NCBI GenBank assembly: GCA_026261815.1
Contig: JAMPIT010000476.1
Span: 5,979,501 to 6,043,500 of the forward strand
Length of the DNA: 64,000 bases
Direction of reading: 5' to 3'
From: Monarcha castaneiventris obscurior
Lineage: Eukaryota > Chordata > Aves > Passeriformes > Monarchidae
Shown: positions 46,701 to 59,479 of the stretch, one piece after another
Layout of the letters: the number at the start of each line of letters is the position of its first letter
How positions within the stretch are numbered: the stretch's first letter is position 1
Program-made: the position numbers and the translations under genes
Notes under the pieces: generated by a model
Told to the model about the DNA's origin: nothing
Databases searched by the model: none
What the model saw: the letters and a program-made list of their open reading frames with translations, nothing else

Positions 46701-49700
46701 TAAAGTCCCAAGGCTCTCTTCCTCATGTCTTCTCATCCTGGGCTTTGTTTGCTCTTCTCTGAGGACTCTCTCATGCTGTGGTGGGGTTTCTGGACTGGAC
46801 CAGAGCTGGGTGAACCAAGGCTGCTTTCTCAGGGAGGAGGCTCAGCCCTAGTGCCCCATGCAGCTCTGCTCCACAGGCAGCTGCCTGGCAGGCTGGAGTG
46901 CCTGGGGCCCTTGGACGTGTAGCTGAACCCAGGCAGGAGTCAACTGTTTTTCTGCTGCCACTTCTGCCCAGAATAGGAACTATGGGCAGGCTATAGTGAA
47001 GGAGGAGAGGGTGACGGGCAGCTGTCACACTAAAGGGTACCATGGGGATGCCCCTGGAGCACTTTTCCATCAGTGGCTTTGGGCTGTGCCTGTGGGAAAA
47101 CCACAGACTCTTGGCTGGAGGTCCAGCAAGCAGGAGTGGATGTTACCTGGGGACATCCTCTCTGTGCCACTTAGATGTAACTTGCTGCTGATGTGTTTCC
47201 TTTGCCATTCCTTTCCCAGTCATCAGTGTGCTCCAAGATTGTCCAGCTGCTGGGCCAGAACGAGGTGGACTACCGACAGAAGCAGGTGGTGATTGTGAGC
47301 CAAGACAGCTTCTACCGGGTTCTCACCTCAGAGCAGAAATCCAAAGCCCTCAAAGGCCAGTTCAATTTTGACCACCCAGGTGAATGGAGAACAGCACTGG
47401 GGCTCTGCCATGCACTGTGGGGAGAGGGCTGGAGTGGGACCCCCAGCTCCAGCAGCGAAGAGCCTGCAGAGACACTGGGGCTCTGAATCCGCATGGGACA
47501 GGAGTGGGTGGCTTAGTTAAACTCTTGTGGAGCTGGATGCATCCCTGGCAGGGTGGACCACCTGTGTGCCCCCATCTCTCTTGGGAAAGAAATGGGATGG
47601 AGTGTCTGGAATGAGAAAGAGCAAGTTATAAACCCTCAAACTCCTTAAGACCCTTCTCTTCTGCAAAAACGTCCCCCAGTTTGAACATGGTTTTCATAGA
47701 ATCATCAAATAGTTTGGGTTAGAATGAACCTTAAAGGTCATCTTGTTCCAATACCCTTCACTAGAGCAGGCTGCAAAGGAACAGATAGGTTTTTGGTGCA
47801 GCTGAGTCAGGCCCAGAGAGATCTAGCCTGGCAAAGTCCCTGGAGCCAGCAGCTTCGTGTCCCTCTTCAAGGAGGCAACCAGCTGTGCAGCTGCTCTGCA
47901 AACCCTTCCACCAAGGAGGCCCTGCCCTGTTACTACAACAGGGGCTCTTTGAACCATCACCAGGCTTGGTGGGGAAATTCCAGGGTTGCTGTCCCTTCAT
48001 CCCCATGAGGACAATGGCCAGAGGCAGTGAGCACTGAGCAAACAGAGCCTTGTCTGTCTGGCAGCTCAGCTGGAACACTGCTCCAGTCTCTCCAAGGGCT
48101 GGAGCCCTGGAGGAGATGCCTTCCTGTGCCTGGGCTGTCAGCACTGCTGTACAAGGACAGTATTGATCTCTGCAGGCCACATCCCAGGCTGCTGCAGAGC
48201 CATGGAGCCCTGTGGCTCCAGGAGAGCTGGGCCTTGCCTCATCCCTGGGGAGGTGCAGGGCTTTCCTCCAAAGTCCGTGCTGTCTGTCCCCAGTGTGAGG
48301 TGCCAATAGCTCCGGCTTGGGCGAAGCTCAGCATCTGGTGGGTGGAAGAGGTTGCAAAGCTGCCTTGGGTAACATTTCCTCTCTCCTCAGATGCCTTTGA
48401 CAACGAGCTGATCGTGAAAACACTCAAAGAGATCACAGAAGGGAAGACGGTCCAGATTCCTGTCTATGACTTTGTCTCCCACTCCAGGTCTAACAGCTGC
48501 TCCTGCCTTGCTGTGCCTCTGCTAACGCCCTGTGGTGCCGCACACAGCCCTGCTCTCCCCAAACTCCTGCCCTCTGCTTGAGTGCCTAACCTGCCAGCAC
48601 AAAGTTTCCATCCTAACTCCTCCAGCTCCTGGGTTAGGGCATCCCAGGCAGATACAGGCACAGGCTGAGGGTCTGGAAAGCTGCATAGCCATGCACTGAC
48701 ATCCAGCAACATCCAGGCATCAGCGCAGGGGTGTTATGACTCCCCTTCTCTTCCCCCATCCATGCCTCCTCTCCCCATAAACTCAGTGTTTGCAGCTTTA
48801 ACAAGTACTCCAGCCTCAAACACCCAGCCAGGAAAGGAGGAGGACAACAGTTCTTGCACCTGTAACACTCCCCTTGCATGTGTTCAGCTTGTTTTTGCAT
48901 GCCTGCATTGGTTGTGGATGGTGTGGCTCTGCTCTGTTTCCCACAAAAGCACAATGCTGTCAGGGAGGTGTTGCCTGGTTCCCAAGGAAGCAGGGCTGGC
49001 TGTACAGGTTCCTGTGCATAGGCTTTCCTGGGCTTTCTGGCTTGGCACATAACACTTGTGAGCAGCAGCCGGCTGAGATAGGGGGAGAAGGACTAGTGTG
49101 CTTCCTGCTTTGCTGTTTATCCTTCCAGGAAGCGTACGTATGACTTGGATTCCCTTCACAGCGGTGGGGTAGGTCTGCCCTCTCCTTGGTCGCGCCCCTG
49201 GTGCAGCAGTGGTGTCCCAGGGTTGGAGCAGTGCTTACGAGCACTGCTGTTTCCCCTCACCTCTCTTTTGTTCCCTACCTTCCCCCAACACATTTTGACT
49301 GTGCTTCCCCCTGCCAGGAAAGAGGAGACGGTAACCGTGTACCCAGCTGACGTGGTGCTCTTTGAAGGCATTCTGGCCTTCTACAGCCAGGAGGTGCGGG
49401 ATCTCTTCCGCATGAAGCTTTTCGTGGACACGGACGCAGACACCCGGCTGTCCCGCAGAGGTGAGGCAGGGACAGAAATACCCCTTAACTGATCTGGGCA
49501 GCTGGTCACAGAGGCAGGTGACAGTGACCAGAGCAGAGCTGGAGTTGGCACAAAGCTGTGAAGAGCTGGGGAGCTTTTCATCCACAGTGCAGTGTCGCTA
49601 GGGCAGCTTGTGGCAGTGGGAGAGCACCTTGCTCTGTTTCTCTTGAGATTCAGTAGGATTTTTGCTGCCTTGGCTGGGATTCCTCCTTTGATGTATGTAG

Positions 49701-52700
49701 CAGTGTGACTACTGAGCATGCCATGTCCTTGTGTGGCCCCATGGCACTAGCCCAGTGCCAGCAGCTGAGCAGCAGCTGCTGCCAGTCAGCAGATGCCAGC
49801 AGGGAAGGGTGAATAGGCAAGGCATAGCATCTGGACAGTTCAGTCAGAAGGCAGTGTCTGATAGATCCACGCAGCACCTGGGGTCTGGATGTGCCCTGAG
49901 GATGGCGTTTGGGCCATGGTGTCTAGCGTGGGTGGTGTAGATGGGAAGTCTGGTTGTACATGTGTGGAGCCTTTATGTGGTAGCTGGCACTGGGGTGATG
50001 GTTTGGGGGCAAAGAGCCCTAGAAACCAGAGTATCCCTCTCTAGGACACCCCTTGTCCTGCTGGCTTGGCTGTGAGTTGCCAGCTGACATGGGAGGGACA
50101 TCCACTCTGCAGGGCCTGCATGACTTGAGATGCCCTTCATTTCAAAGGGTGGGGTCACTGATATAGCACCTCCTGGGTGACTAAAAAACCATTTGGGGAC
50201 TACGGGGCAGAATTCACTTCTGTCTGAACTATTCCTACCCCTGCCTGGCTCTGACAGGCTCCAGAGGGTGCCTGGGGATGCAGAAGATGACTTAGAGGAG
50301 CAGTTCCTTCCAGAGCTCTGCGCTGTGATGAGGGGAGTGCATCTCAGTGCATCAGTCTGGGACCATTGTGTGCATGGGACTGTTCTACTCTGCAGTGGAG
50401 CTGGTCTTGCCTGCCCCCCTGCTGTCAGACACATCCAGAGCCTCCTCAGCTGCTGGGATGTCATTAGCACTGATTAACATCTCCTTTTTATGAATCCCTC
50501 TTGACCCTGCCCACTGTTCTTGCATGACTCATCCAGGGAGGAGACAGCACAGTCGTTGCAGGGAGATGTATTAGCAGGTCACAGATATGCACTTGCAGGA
50601 TCCCAAAATGTGAGCCCTAATCCCTTAAACTATGCTGTGCAAGAGCTCGGGGCCACACCCAGCCACAGGGTGTAGGACACTGTCGTGGTGTGACCCCAGC
50701 CAGCAACTCAGCCCCACGCAGCTCCTTGCTCAACCTCCCCTGGTGGGAGAGAATCAGAAGGGTAAGAGTGAGAACTTGGGGGTTGAGACATAGACAGTTT
50801 AATAAGTAAAGCAAAAGCCACAAGCCAAGCAAAATGAGGAATTTTTCACCACGTCCTGTGGGCAGGCAGGTGTTCAGCCATCCCCAGAAAAGCAGGGCTC
50901 CATTGTGTGCAACAGTTGTGTGGGAAGACAAATGCCATCACTTTGAATGTCTTGCCTTCCTCCTTCTTCCCCAGCTTTATATCAAGTATATGGTATGGAA
51001 CATCCCTTCGGTCAGTTGGGGTCAGCTGTCCCAGCTGTATCCTCTCCCCCCAGTGGTGGGGTGGGGTGAGGAGCAGCAAAGGCCTTGGATCTGTGTAAGC
51101 ACTGCTCAGCAGTAACAAAAACTTTCCTCTGTTATCAACACTGTTTTTAGCACAAATCCAAAACACAGCCCCATACCAGCCACTGTGAAGAAAATTAACT
51201 CTATTTCCCAACCAAATCCAGCACATTCTCCACCTCTTATTCCAAACCATTTAAATGATGCTCAGGTCACATACTATCCAGTACATTCTCATTACCCACC
51301 ATTCCTCTTGCCATCCTTTGGTGTAGCACAGATTTATCAAGCCCCTATTTTATGGACCACTGCTGTAACACATCCTCCAAGTGTCCACTGAATTCATTTA
51401 GTCCCTGACTTTGGGCTCCATCTGTTCTGGTGGTCATTCTGGACAGGAGAAGGTGGTGTGGAGTTTTTGGGTCACTGCTCACCCCACTGCTCACTCACAC
51501 TGCTTCTTGTAAGGCTTGTACTTCTCCCACCCACTGTCAATCACTTGCAAAAGGGCAGCTTTGCTGATTAAGGTGCTGTTGTCCCCTAGTAACTGCAGCT
51601 CATTGTTCTGCTGGTAGGAATCTGGCCATTTCCCTGCCATCAGCAGTTGGTAGGACCACTGCAGCACCAAATCTGTTTTCTGTATGTCTGCCTGTCATTT
51701 CTGGGAAAGGAGAGCCTGTGTGTGGGGTGCCAAAGGTATAATCATGTCCCTGGAACGTAGCTGGAGGCAGCTCGTAACAAAAGTTGGGATCTTGCATTGT
51801 GACGTAGCCCTGAGTCATCTTTCCATTGCCAAAGTCCTAAAGGGTTGCAGCAATTGGGTTTTCAGCTGGGCAGCAGCAGGAGATGAGGTTCCTGGAAGTG
51901 CAGCTGACTGCTCAGTTAATCAGTAGTGCTGGGGTTTAGTATGTGCAACTCACACTATACCCATCTCAGCACCTCTCCCCAGAAATTTTGCTAGCAGAAT
52001 GCAAGGGGCAAGGTCTGCCAGGTTCCTCAAACAGGGCTCCATGGGGATTGGGAACCTGATTCTGGCTAAGGTCCCTTGCTGCCCTGTCCTTGGCCAGTTT
52101 CCCTAAAACAGAGACCAGGTCCAGTGTCACATGCATGTTTGGGTCCAGTTTGAGTCTGGACCTGCTGGCTTCAAAGGGGTGCTGATCTGTCCTTGGGATA
52201 TTTGCCTGCCCTGCAAACAATCCCTCTGGATAGGGTGTGCGGTCTTAGCCTGGACTGTTGGGACCTGCTGCTTTGGGGGCAGGTACAAGACAGCAGGTGT
52301 TTGACTTGTATTTGTGTGTGGGGTGATTGTCCTGCTGTGGTGTGCCCTGGGAAGAGGCAGGAGAGCTTTGCCCTGTTAAAACTAGCCCCTGCACAGCTCA
52401 CAGGCCTCCTGCACCCGAAGTGGACAACAAACAAGGTGTGGGACTTGGAAAACAGGTGTTTTATTTTTCTTGCCTCTTTTTCTGTATTGTTTTAGCTGGG
52501 GCTCACTTCTGCTCTCTGGAGAAGCTGGCTAGAGCAGCCTGGTTCCTGGAGCAGGCAGGGAGCTGGCACCCATCCTACTGCCAGCCCTTTTCCCCCATCA
52601 CTTCCCCCATGCAGGGCTGGGAAAGGCCATGCTGTGAAGCTGCTGGCCGAGGGCAAACAGAGCCACGGGGACAGACCAGCAGTGTCCCAGCCCGAAGAAC

Positions 52701-55700
52701 ACACAGGCAGTGGCTGCTGAGCCGGTGATACAGGCTGGCAGTGCCATGCTTTGGCTCCACCTGGGACATGGGGGAAAGACTCCAAACCCAGTGCCGGGCA
52801 CTCACATGCTGGGGAAAAGCCAGCAGCCCCTTGGGGACAGCCAAGAGCCATCTGCTCAGCTACAGGGCTGTTCTGGCTTTTCCCCACGGATTGGATTCCT
52901 GCTGAACTGGGGCACTTGTCTGCACTGAAGTGGCTTCAGACTGGAGATGGCACTGGCCTAAATAGCTCATGCAAACAGGGTGAAAGGCCTGAGTGACAGA
53001 ACAAGCAGGAGGCCAGTTTGCTCTACTGCCTTCAGGCTTCCTCCTGAGCTGACCTGCCCTAAGCACCCCTTCAGCCTCTGGTTCACCTGCTTGGCTGGGG
53101 ACAGCATAAGGAGCCTGGCAGAGCTGTGCAGGTGGGTGAGTTTTACTCTCCTCACCTCTGCAGACCTGAGTTAAACTGTGCCTTAATGTGTGTGTGGGTG
53201 AACCCCACTGCTTTTCTATTCTTTGGGCACCTCTGCACTGGGATGACTGAGAATGCTGAGTTAGGCAGGACAGAGTGACAGGAGGGAGGCAAAGGCTGAG
53301 GCTGGGAACACTCAGGACTGGGCTGGCACTGGTTACAGCTGGAATGTGCGTGCAGAGCTGAGAAGGGCGGGAGGTCAAGAAAAGCCCTTGGTCAGGTGAG
53401 CCAGCCCTTGGCTCCCACAAAAACTTGGCAGCAGGTTAAAAGCATGTAGCTGGGCTGGGATGTGCTGAGACATAGGGGCAGCAGCTTCCAGGAATGGAGA
53501 TCTCAGGCAAAATATCCGGGCCAAAAGCTGTACTGAAGGGAAAGGGGTGAAGAGATTTGTGCCTCAGCTCCTGACTGTCTTACATCTTCCCCTCAGTGCT
53601 ACGAGACATCAGTGAGCGAGGCAGGGACCTGGAGCAGATCCTATCTCAGTACATCACCTTCGTGAAGCCTGCCTTCGAGGAGTTCTGCTTGCCGGTAAGT
53701 CAGAGGAGTGACACCCATGTGAGTGCTGAAGGTGCCTCATCTCCTCAGAGAGGAGCACTTCGTGCCCAGAGCTCAGATCAGCCTTCTGTGCCTTTCTCCC
53801 TCCCTGCAGGCCCTGGCCAAGGCAGTGGTGCCAGTGCTGGCCAGGGCAGAGTGTGATGGGGACTATTTATACAGCCACTGCCTTCCTGGTGAGATCATCC
53901 TTCCCTTCTGGAAGACAGTATGGCCAGAGAAATCCCTCCCTGTGCAGAGGCTGACAAACCACTGGGCAGTTCAGCGTGGGAGAGAAGATCCTTGGCTGTA
54001 TTTAGCTGGGGAATGGGAGGTTGCTGCCCCCAGGCAGTATTTGCTGTGTCTGCCTCCTCTTTTGGGCTGTCCTGCCTGCGCTTTTCACCCTGCAGTGCTG
54101 CTGGCTTCATGCTTGGGAGAGCAAGGAAGCTGCTTCTCTCTGTGCAGTGGGATGTGGCCTTGCAGGTTGCATTTCATGGCTGGTGAGTGGCTAGGGTGAC
54201 AAGGCCTGCCTGGAGAAAGGAAGGGCTTCAAAGGCTTCCTTCAGGAGCTGCTAACAGAGGGAAGGCTCCCTGGCAGACAGGGACTGTGTGTGTGGGAATC
54301 TACTGCAGTCTTGCAGACTTGCATGGAAATAGCACGTTTGCAGGATCAGCCATTGTACACCTTTCCTGGCTCTCATGGAGAGGAGCCTGTACCTTGGTTC
54401 TCAAGGCTTTTCAAGCAGATGTGGTAGTCACATGAGGAACTTTTTTATTCTGGAGGAAGTGAACCAGCAGAGTCTTGAAACCTGTGAACTGCTGGCGAGC
54501 ACCACAGGCAGGAATAACTCTGTGCCTCCCACCTTAGGAGAATTCCTATGCCAGTCTGTCTGGTCAGCTCTGACCTTTACCTTAAGAGGGACTGATTCTG
54601 TGCTACAAGATCTTCTCCTGGCTTTGCCATGGCTCCCTTTTTTTCAGTCTCACTCAGCTGTGGCCCTGGGGACCAGTTCCTAAGTCCAGAAAGGCTTTTC
54701 CCGAGAGGCAGGTCCAGCTTGCAAGGCTCCTCTTCTTGCAAATCCCCAGCAAGATAAATCCAGTTTTTCAAAGCAGCAGATGCTGTATCAGGCTCTTCTG
54801 ATGAAGAGTCTGTAGGAGAATGAAGTGTGAAATGAGGAGGGCACAAAACTGCCGTGTTCCTATCCACAGCTTTGCAATGGTCTGCTCTCACTTCCAACCT
54901 GGTGGTTGGCTCAGCTGCAGAGCAACTGCAGGCTCAGCACTCACTGTTATTTGACTCCTAAAGCAGCTTTGGGCCAAGTGGTCCAGTACTGAAATGGTCT
55001 GGCATATCCTGGTGATTTTTGATATGTCTGGAAGCACTTGGAGGTGTCAGGTGACACCCATCACCCCATCTGGCTTGGTGGAGCTTGGCTGTCAGCTGTC
55101 AGTAAAACTGACACGAATGAGGAGGAAACTGAGACTGGCACCTGCAGGTGAAACCAGGTCAGGACTGGTGTCCTGAATCACATCTTTGCAAGTGATATGG
55201 TAGGGAGTTCTCCCCCCTTCCCAGACAGATCTTACGGCTGCGCCCAGGCACACCTACTCGTGCTCTTGTAGCAAGTCTGGATAGATTCAGGGGGAAGGGT
55301 GTTCCCAAGAGCATCAGCTGCTGGAGTCTTGTGATTATGAGGGTTCTTAATTGCAGGTTTTGTTAGGGTGCCTCTTACTGGCTTCTGTATGAGCTCATGA
55401 AAATGGAGTCAGGGCACAAAGCATGGCCCTTGAAACACGGAGCAGAACACAAATAAGAGCATCCAAAATGTATTATCAGCAATGACATACCTCCGAGTGG
55501 GTTCGGGTTTGGCAAGGGGAGGGCAAGGACCTGGCCCAGTGAGCAGGGACAATGCCCCAGCCTGGTGTCTCTCCACTTTCCCTGTAACACAGTGCTCTCT
55601 CTCCTCCCAGACCAAGAAATATGCTGACGTGATCATTCCCAGAGGAGCAGATAATGAAGGTAAGGACCCAGACTTTGCTGTTCTGACCTGGCAGCTAGCT

Positions 55701-56299
55701 TTGGGCTATTGCTGTTGCAGTGGAGTTAGGTTGGAGGTAGCAGGACCTGCCACAGAGGGGACTCAGGCCACTGCCACCCGAGAGAGGACTGTTACCACAG
55801 GTGTGCTAAGATGAGCCTGTTCTCTTTGGTCCTACTTGGAGCATTAGTGACTAGGAGTTTGTGTTCCTCTGATCAGGCCTGAGAGCCCATCTATGTGCAC
55901 TGCCTCCAGGCAAACTCTTTGTTCATCCCACACAAAAGGGAATGTGCAACTGGGACAGCCAGGTCTTCACCTGGCTGGAATCAGCCTGACCATACTGGCT
56001 TGAGGGGTAGAGGGATCAGGTCCCAGCGGGGCAACTGCTTCCAACAAGATTGGGATAGGAAGGGAGAGCAGTGGGAGGGACAGCAGGGGCACCAGCTCTG
56101 CCTTGGCTCTGGTTGATTTGCAGTGATCCTAACGTCGTCTCTCCCCCTTTTACTCACAGTGGCCATAAACCTGATAGTGCAGCACATCCAGGACATTCTT
56201 AATGGAGGACTCAGCAAACGCCAGAGCAACGGGTACCTGAATGGCTACACTCCCCCGCGCCAGCGGCAGCCCTCAGAGTCCAGCAGCCGACCCCACTGA
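37336..56299 (+). CDS. UCK2: Uridine-cytidine kinase 2 (seven coding exons)
   Basis: Exons 37336-37434, 47220-47379, 48391-48487, 49318-49460, 53597-53694, 55611-55659 and 56160-56299 join in frame to 261 aa, the same length as human UCK2. The enzyme phosphorylates uridine and cytidine with ATP to UMP and CMP in cytosolic pyrimidine salvage, and works as a tetramer. The P-loop [12 protein letters not shown] is at 24-35, split by intron 1 between K33 and S34. The catalytic Asp is D62 in SQDSFY. Nucleoside-binding residues seen at the human positions are D84, Y112, H117, R166, R169 and R176. The C-terminus ends SESSSRPH. The exon 3 donor is a weak CCAG|GTCTAA. E206 differs from Leu in the human protein. 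Confidence 0.97.
37763..47219 (+). other. UCK2: UCK2 intron 1 beyond the CpG island
   Basis: Most of a 9.8-kb intron. It holds a poly(T) tract at 38409-38425 and otherwise unique GC-moderate sequence. Long open frames at 45113-45760 (minus) and 45896-46627 (plus) are GC-driven and show no protein family. No internal exon is supported. Confidence 0.6.
38409..38425. repeat. Poly(T) tract
   Basis: Seventeen consecutive T residues near the start of UCK2 intron 1. There is no linked retrocopy. Confidence 0.8.
47694..47775 (-). mobile_element. Short CR1 3' fragment in UCK2 intron 2
   Basis: 'catagaatcatcaaatagtt' followed by 'gggttagaatgaaccttaaa' is the reversed CR1 3' end. Only about 80 bases remain, 315 bases after exon 2. 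Confidence 0.8.
50681..51225 (-). mobile_element. ERVL-type LTR (minus orientation)
   Basis: The element has TG..CA ends on the minus strand (TGTGCTGGATTTGG at 51225 down to CACCACGACA at 50681), like common avian ERVL LTRs. In its own sense it carries a TATA-type GATATAAAG near 50977-50985 and an ATTAAA polyadenylation signal at 50798-50803. It is 545 bases long and sits in UCK2 intron 4, antisense to the gene. The five bases on each side (GACAC and TTCTC) do not form a target-site duplication; the right neighbour looks like retroviral internal sequence instead. Confidence 0.8.
51226..51830 (-). mobile_element. ERVL internal 3' tail with polypurine tract and coding relic
   Basis: Directly upstream of the LTR in its own sense is a purine-rich AATAAGAGGTGGAGAA (51226-51241), the expected polypurine tract, so the LTR is the 3' LTR of a truncated provirus. 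Further upstream, minus-strand 51491-51694 is an open run of 68 codons reading [18 protein letters not shown] at its start and ending [14 protein letters not shown]. An in-frame stop precedes it. I cannot assign a domain. The left limit (about 51830) is approximate. Confidence 0.55.
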
Positions 56300-58235
56300 C
56301 CCGGGCAGAGGCGTGAGGCCACGGCCAGGCCGCTGGGCCCTGCCACGGGCCCTCTGTACATACTGTCTACTCATTCCCCCCTTATCTATTTAAGAAACCA
56401 GACGGAGACGAATGCCTTTAATTTTGTATGTTCGAATTGCTGAATGAGAAGCAGCCAGTTGCTCGGGAGCCTGGACTACCCTCAGCTCCTGGCCTTGCTC
56501 AATAACTCCTCCAGCATGGAACTGGCTATAAATCTCTATAAATATAGAATTGCTCTATTTTTGTGTAAATGCAGAATAATGTAAAATTACTTGCCATAAG
56601 GTATTTGCCAGGCTCAGTGTTGCTGGGAGGGACTGGGAAAGGGGGTCCTGAGAGATGTTGGTGTCAGGATCTTCACCTCAGAGGTGGTAAGGAAGGAAGG
56701 GTATTCAACAGCTGCTTTAGTACACTGTGGTGTCCATCCTGGGGAAGGGCAGTGGCAGTTTGAGTGTAGCCTGAGTGTTACACCTGGGCTGGGATTGTCT
56801 CTTCCTGCCATTGCTTTTCAGGTCTGAGCAGCCTGGTTTTGGCTGGCAGGTGCTGCACAATGCCTCTGGCAGCTGGGAGAATGATGTGGAGTATCTCCTG
56901 CTGACATTCTCCCCCTGACTTTCTGCAGCTCCAAGTCTCTCAGCCTTTCAACAGCATCCCATTCTGTGCCTGACACTCCTTCCCACCACAGGTGTGGGGC
57001 TGCTGTCACACCCTCCAGCAAGGACCTGGAAGGTGGTGCTGGGTATGTGGCCGTGTAAACACAGCCTTTTTAGCAGTCTCACTGCCTGGCTCGTGTGGGG
57101 GCAGCACTCAGATACCTTCATCCCGTCTGGAGCTTGGCGGCCATGTCTGGTGGTGCTGTTAGTTGACCCTGGGCTGACCTGCCTGGAGGTTGGCTTGCAG
57201 GTCAGAGGTGTGTCTCATTCCTCACTTGGATTGGTTTTGCTCTTGTATGCGGGATTTTGGGATGAGGTATGGTTACAGGAGAACCAGCCTCTTCTAAAAA
57301 GAAAGGGGCAATGGGCTGATAAAAGGCAGCTGCTGAGCTGCCTGTCTGAAGGGCTCAGCAGGGTAGTGGTCCCTGGGCTGCCTCACATCCCCATGTGGGA
57401 CATCCACAGGTCCCATCTGGGTAGTGTGAAACTGGATGCCCAGCAGTCCTGCTCCCTGTTTTCAGAGTATGCTTTTACCTGTCCTGTGTCCTTTTCACTG
57501 TCCTGGGGGAGGACAGTGTCCCAAGGGCTGCCCAGGCAGTGCCCTTCCTTGCCTAGGGTGACACTTAGTCTCCCCTAACCTGGTAGTGCTACGACAGCTG
57601 TGTCCAGAGAGGCCTGGTGGGGTTAGGGATGCCTGGAGAGGCCCCCCGCAAGGTGGGGCAGTTTGGCTGGGGCAGGAGCTTGGTGGGAGCCAGTGGGAGG
57701 GGGTTTGGTGGGATGGTAGCTAGGAAAACTCCTTTGGCTAGTGCTGCTAAGACTGACTTGAACTACCAAACCCAAAATTTCACAGACATACAACAAAGCC
57801 AGGAGCAGAGACCCCTAGCCTTGCTCCCTCATGGTTTTTCCAGTCTTTTCAGAGCATTGGTTTTGCTCTGTGGTTAAGAGTTTAATGGACCATGCTCCAT
57901 TGCTCTCCAGTCTGATGTAAGCTGGGACAAGCTTTCATCTTTGAGAGAACAAGAAAGGAAACACCTCCCCGCAGTGACTGCTGCTGGGACAGACTCATTC
58001 CTTCTTGCTCTGTGATGAGGCAGCCTTTTATCCCCCTCCCTGTCTGCCAACAGTTCTCCAAGGCACGTCGGCTTTGCCATCACCAAGGGCTGGCACTGCC
58101 TAATTCTGTGTAGGTAAGAGGGACCAAAGCCCTGCAGAACTGGTGACGCTTCTCAGAGCTTATGCAGAAGACAAAATATTGACCTCCTCTCCCTGGTGAA
58201 TAAAGACAGAATAAATGGATGCTGGTGTTGTCTCC
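56300..58235 (+). other. UCK2: Probable UCK2 3' UTR
   Basis: Sequence after the UCK2 stop has no splice-supported exon. It includes an AT-rich patch at 56530-56600 and many short non-conserved open frames. If the signals at 58199 and 58210 are used, the 3' UTR is about 1.9 kb. Confidence 0.5.
58199..58215 (+). terminator. UCK2: Twin polyadenylation signals, probable UCK2 3' end
   Basis: Two AATAAA hexamers (58199-58204 and 58210-58215) are followed by a GT-rich stretch around 58220-58260, the usual downstream element. No earlier AATAAA was found after the UCK2 stop. Confidence 0.55.
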
Positions 58236-58397
58236 TGTTTGGTGCTGCATGGTGCTGATTGCAGTCCCAGGACAGAAGCAGATTTGGCCATTCTTGTCTT
58301 AGTTTTGCAAGTCTAAGCCAGACCTGGAGCAAAGCTGCTGGCACAGATCGGTGCTTTGGTGAGGAAGGAGGCAGCAGGGTCTGGCTTTTGGCTGGTA

Positions 58398-58407
58398 CCC
58401 CCCCCCC
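58398..58407. repeat. C10 homopolymer
   Basis: Ten consecutive C residues (G10 on the other strand) downstream of the UCK2 poly(A) signals. Confidence 0.8.
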
Positions 58408-58419
58408 ACTGTAAGGTCC

Positions 58420-59470
58420 AAAAACTCACTTGACAAGGCTTTTAAAAGGGCTGTCTGTTGTTTGTGTGCTCTGCATTAGATGCACAGGAGAAATACTGGC
58501 AAGATAATCTTGAGAGGTCAAAACAACCAAAAATACTTCACTGGCAAATTTAGAAAATCAAAGAACTTTGGCAGAAGATTTAGAGCAGCACTCAGTCAAC
58601 ATAAAACACTTACCAGAGCATTAAATTGGCCCATTCAACTTTGCAAACTTTAAGCCCATTTCATTTTAAGTTATTAGTGAATTCCAAGTAGAGGGAATTG
58701 TAGGAAGAAGAAAGAAAGAAAAGATATAGAAAAGGACACATACAGCTACCTGCTCCTGCATTCCAGGGTGTTTCATCTGATAGAATCTCCAAGAGGAGGT
58801 AGGGTCAAGACCTGTGCTCACCTCGAGTTCAGCTTTACTCCTTAGCCTTCCTGAGCCTTTGCTCCAGGTGGGTTTTCCAGTCATTTGGCCTCTTGGGGGC
58901 TCCAGGGGCAGGTGTGGAGCACTGCCTCTGGTGTGCCAGGGATTGGCAGCCACTGCAGGGCTGGGGTACAGACTAGGGATGCGGGATGTGCACAGCAAGG
59001 CATTACCTCACCAGGGCAAGGCCTGACCTGCCCCTTCTCCCACACACATGCACCCCAAAACGTCTCAAGACATCAAACTTTCACACCCACTCTCAGCAAG
59101 TCCTGATGTACATGTTGCTTGGGGTGCTGTTGTGAAACCCCTCTGCTCTCACAACAGCAGAGGTGGAGAAGTTCAGCCCTTGCCAGTAAGTATCTTGAAT
59201 AAATGACAGTCAAATGGGTTTCATTAAAAGACCTCATAGGCAGGGTGCCATTAGCACCAGTGGGGTGTCAGGCAAGGCGGGGAGACTGCTTTTAGCAAAG
59301 GGATAAATCAGTTTGTGGCGAAACACTTGATGTCAGCATGGATGCACAAAGAGGAAGTCAGGCTTAAACGACCTGATAACCCTGTGAAGAAATGAGTGGC
59401 TTGGTAGGTGAGAGAAGAGTAGGGCATGTTGTCTACCCTGGCATGAGTCAGGCATTTGATAGGATCTCCT
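58420..59470. other. Intergenic, no supported gene
   Basis: Non-repetitive-looking sequence between the UCK2 3' end and the CR1 cluster. I see no exon or RNA gene in it. Confidence 0.5.
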
Positions 59471-59479
59471 GTAATGTTC

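Noticed and set aside
49125..49180. Extra UCK2 exon between exons 3 and 4 (acceptor-like TTCCAG, then GAAGCGTAC and a GTATGA)
   Set aside because: Exons 3 and 4 already join perfectly to the conserved HSRKEET; the extra piece would insert unrelated residues.
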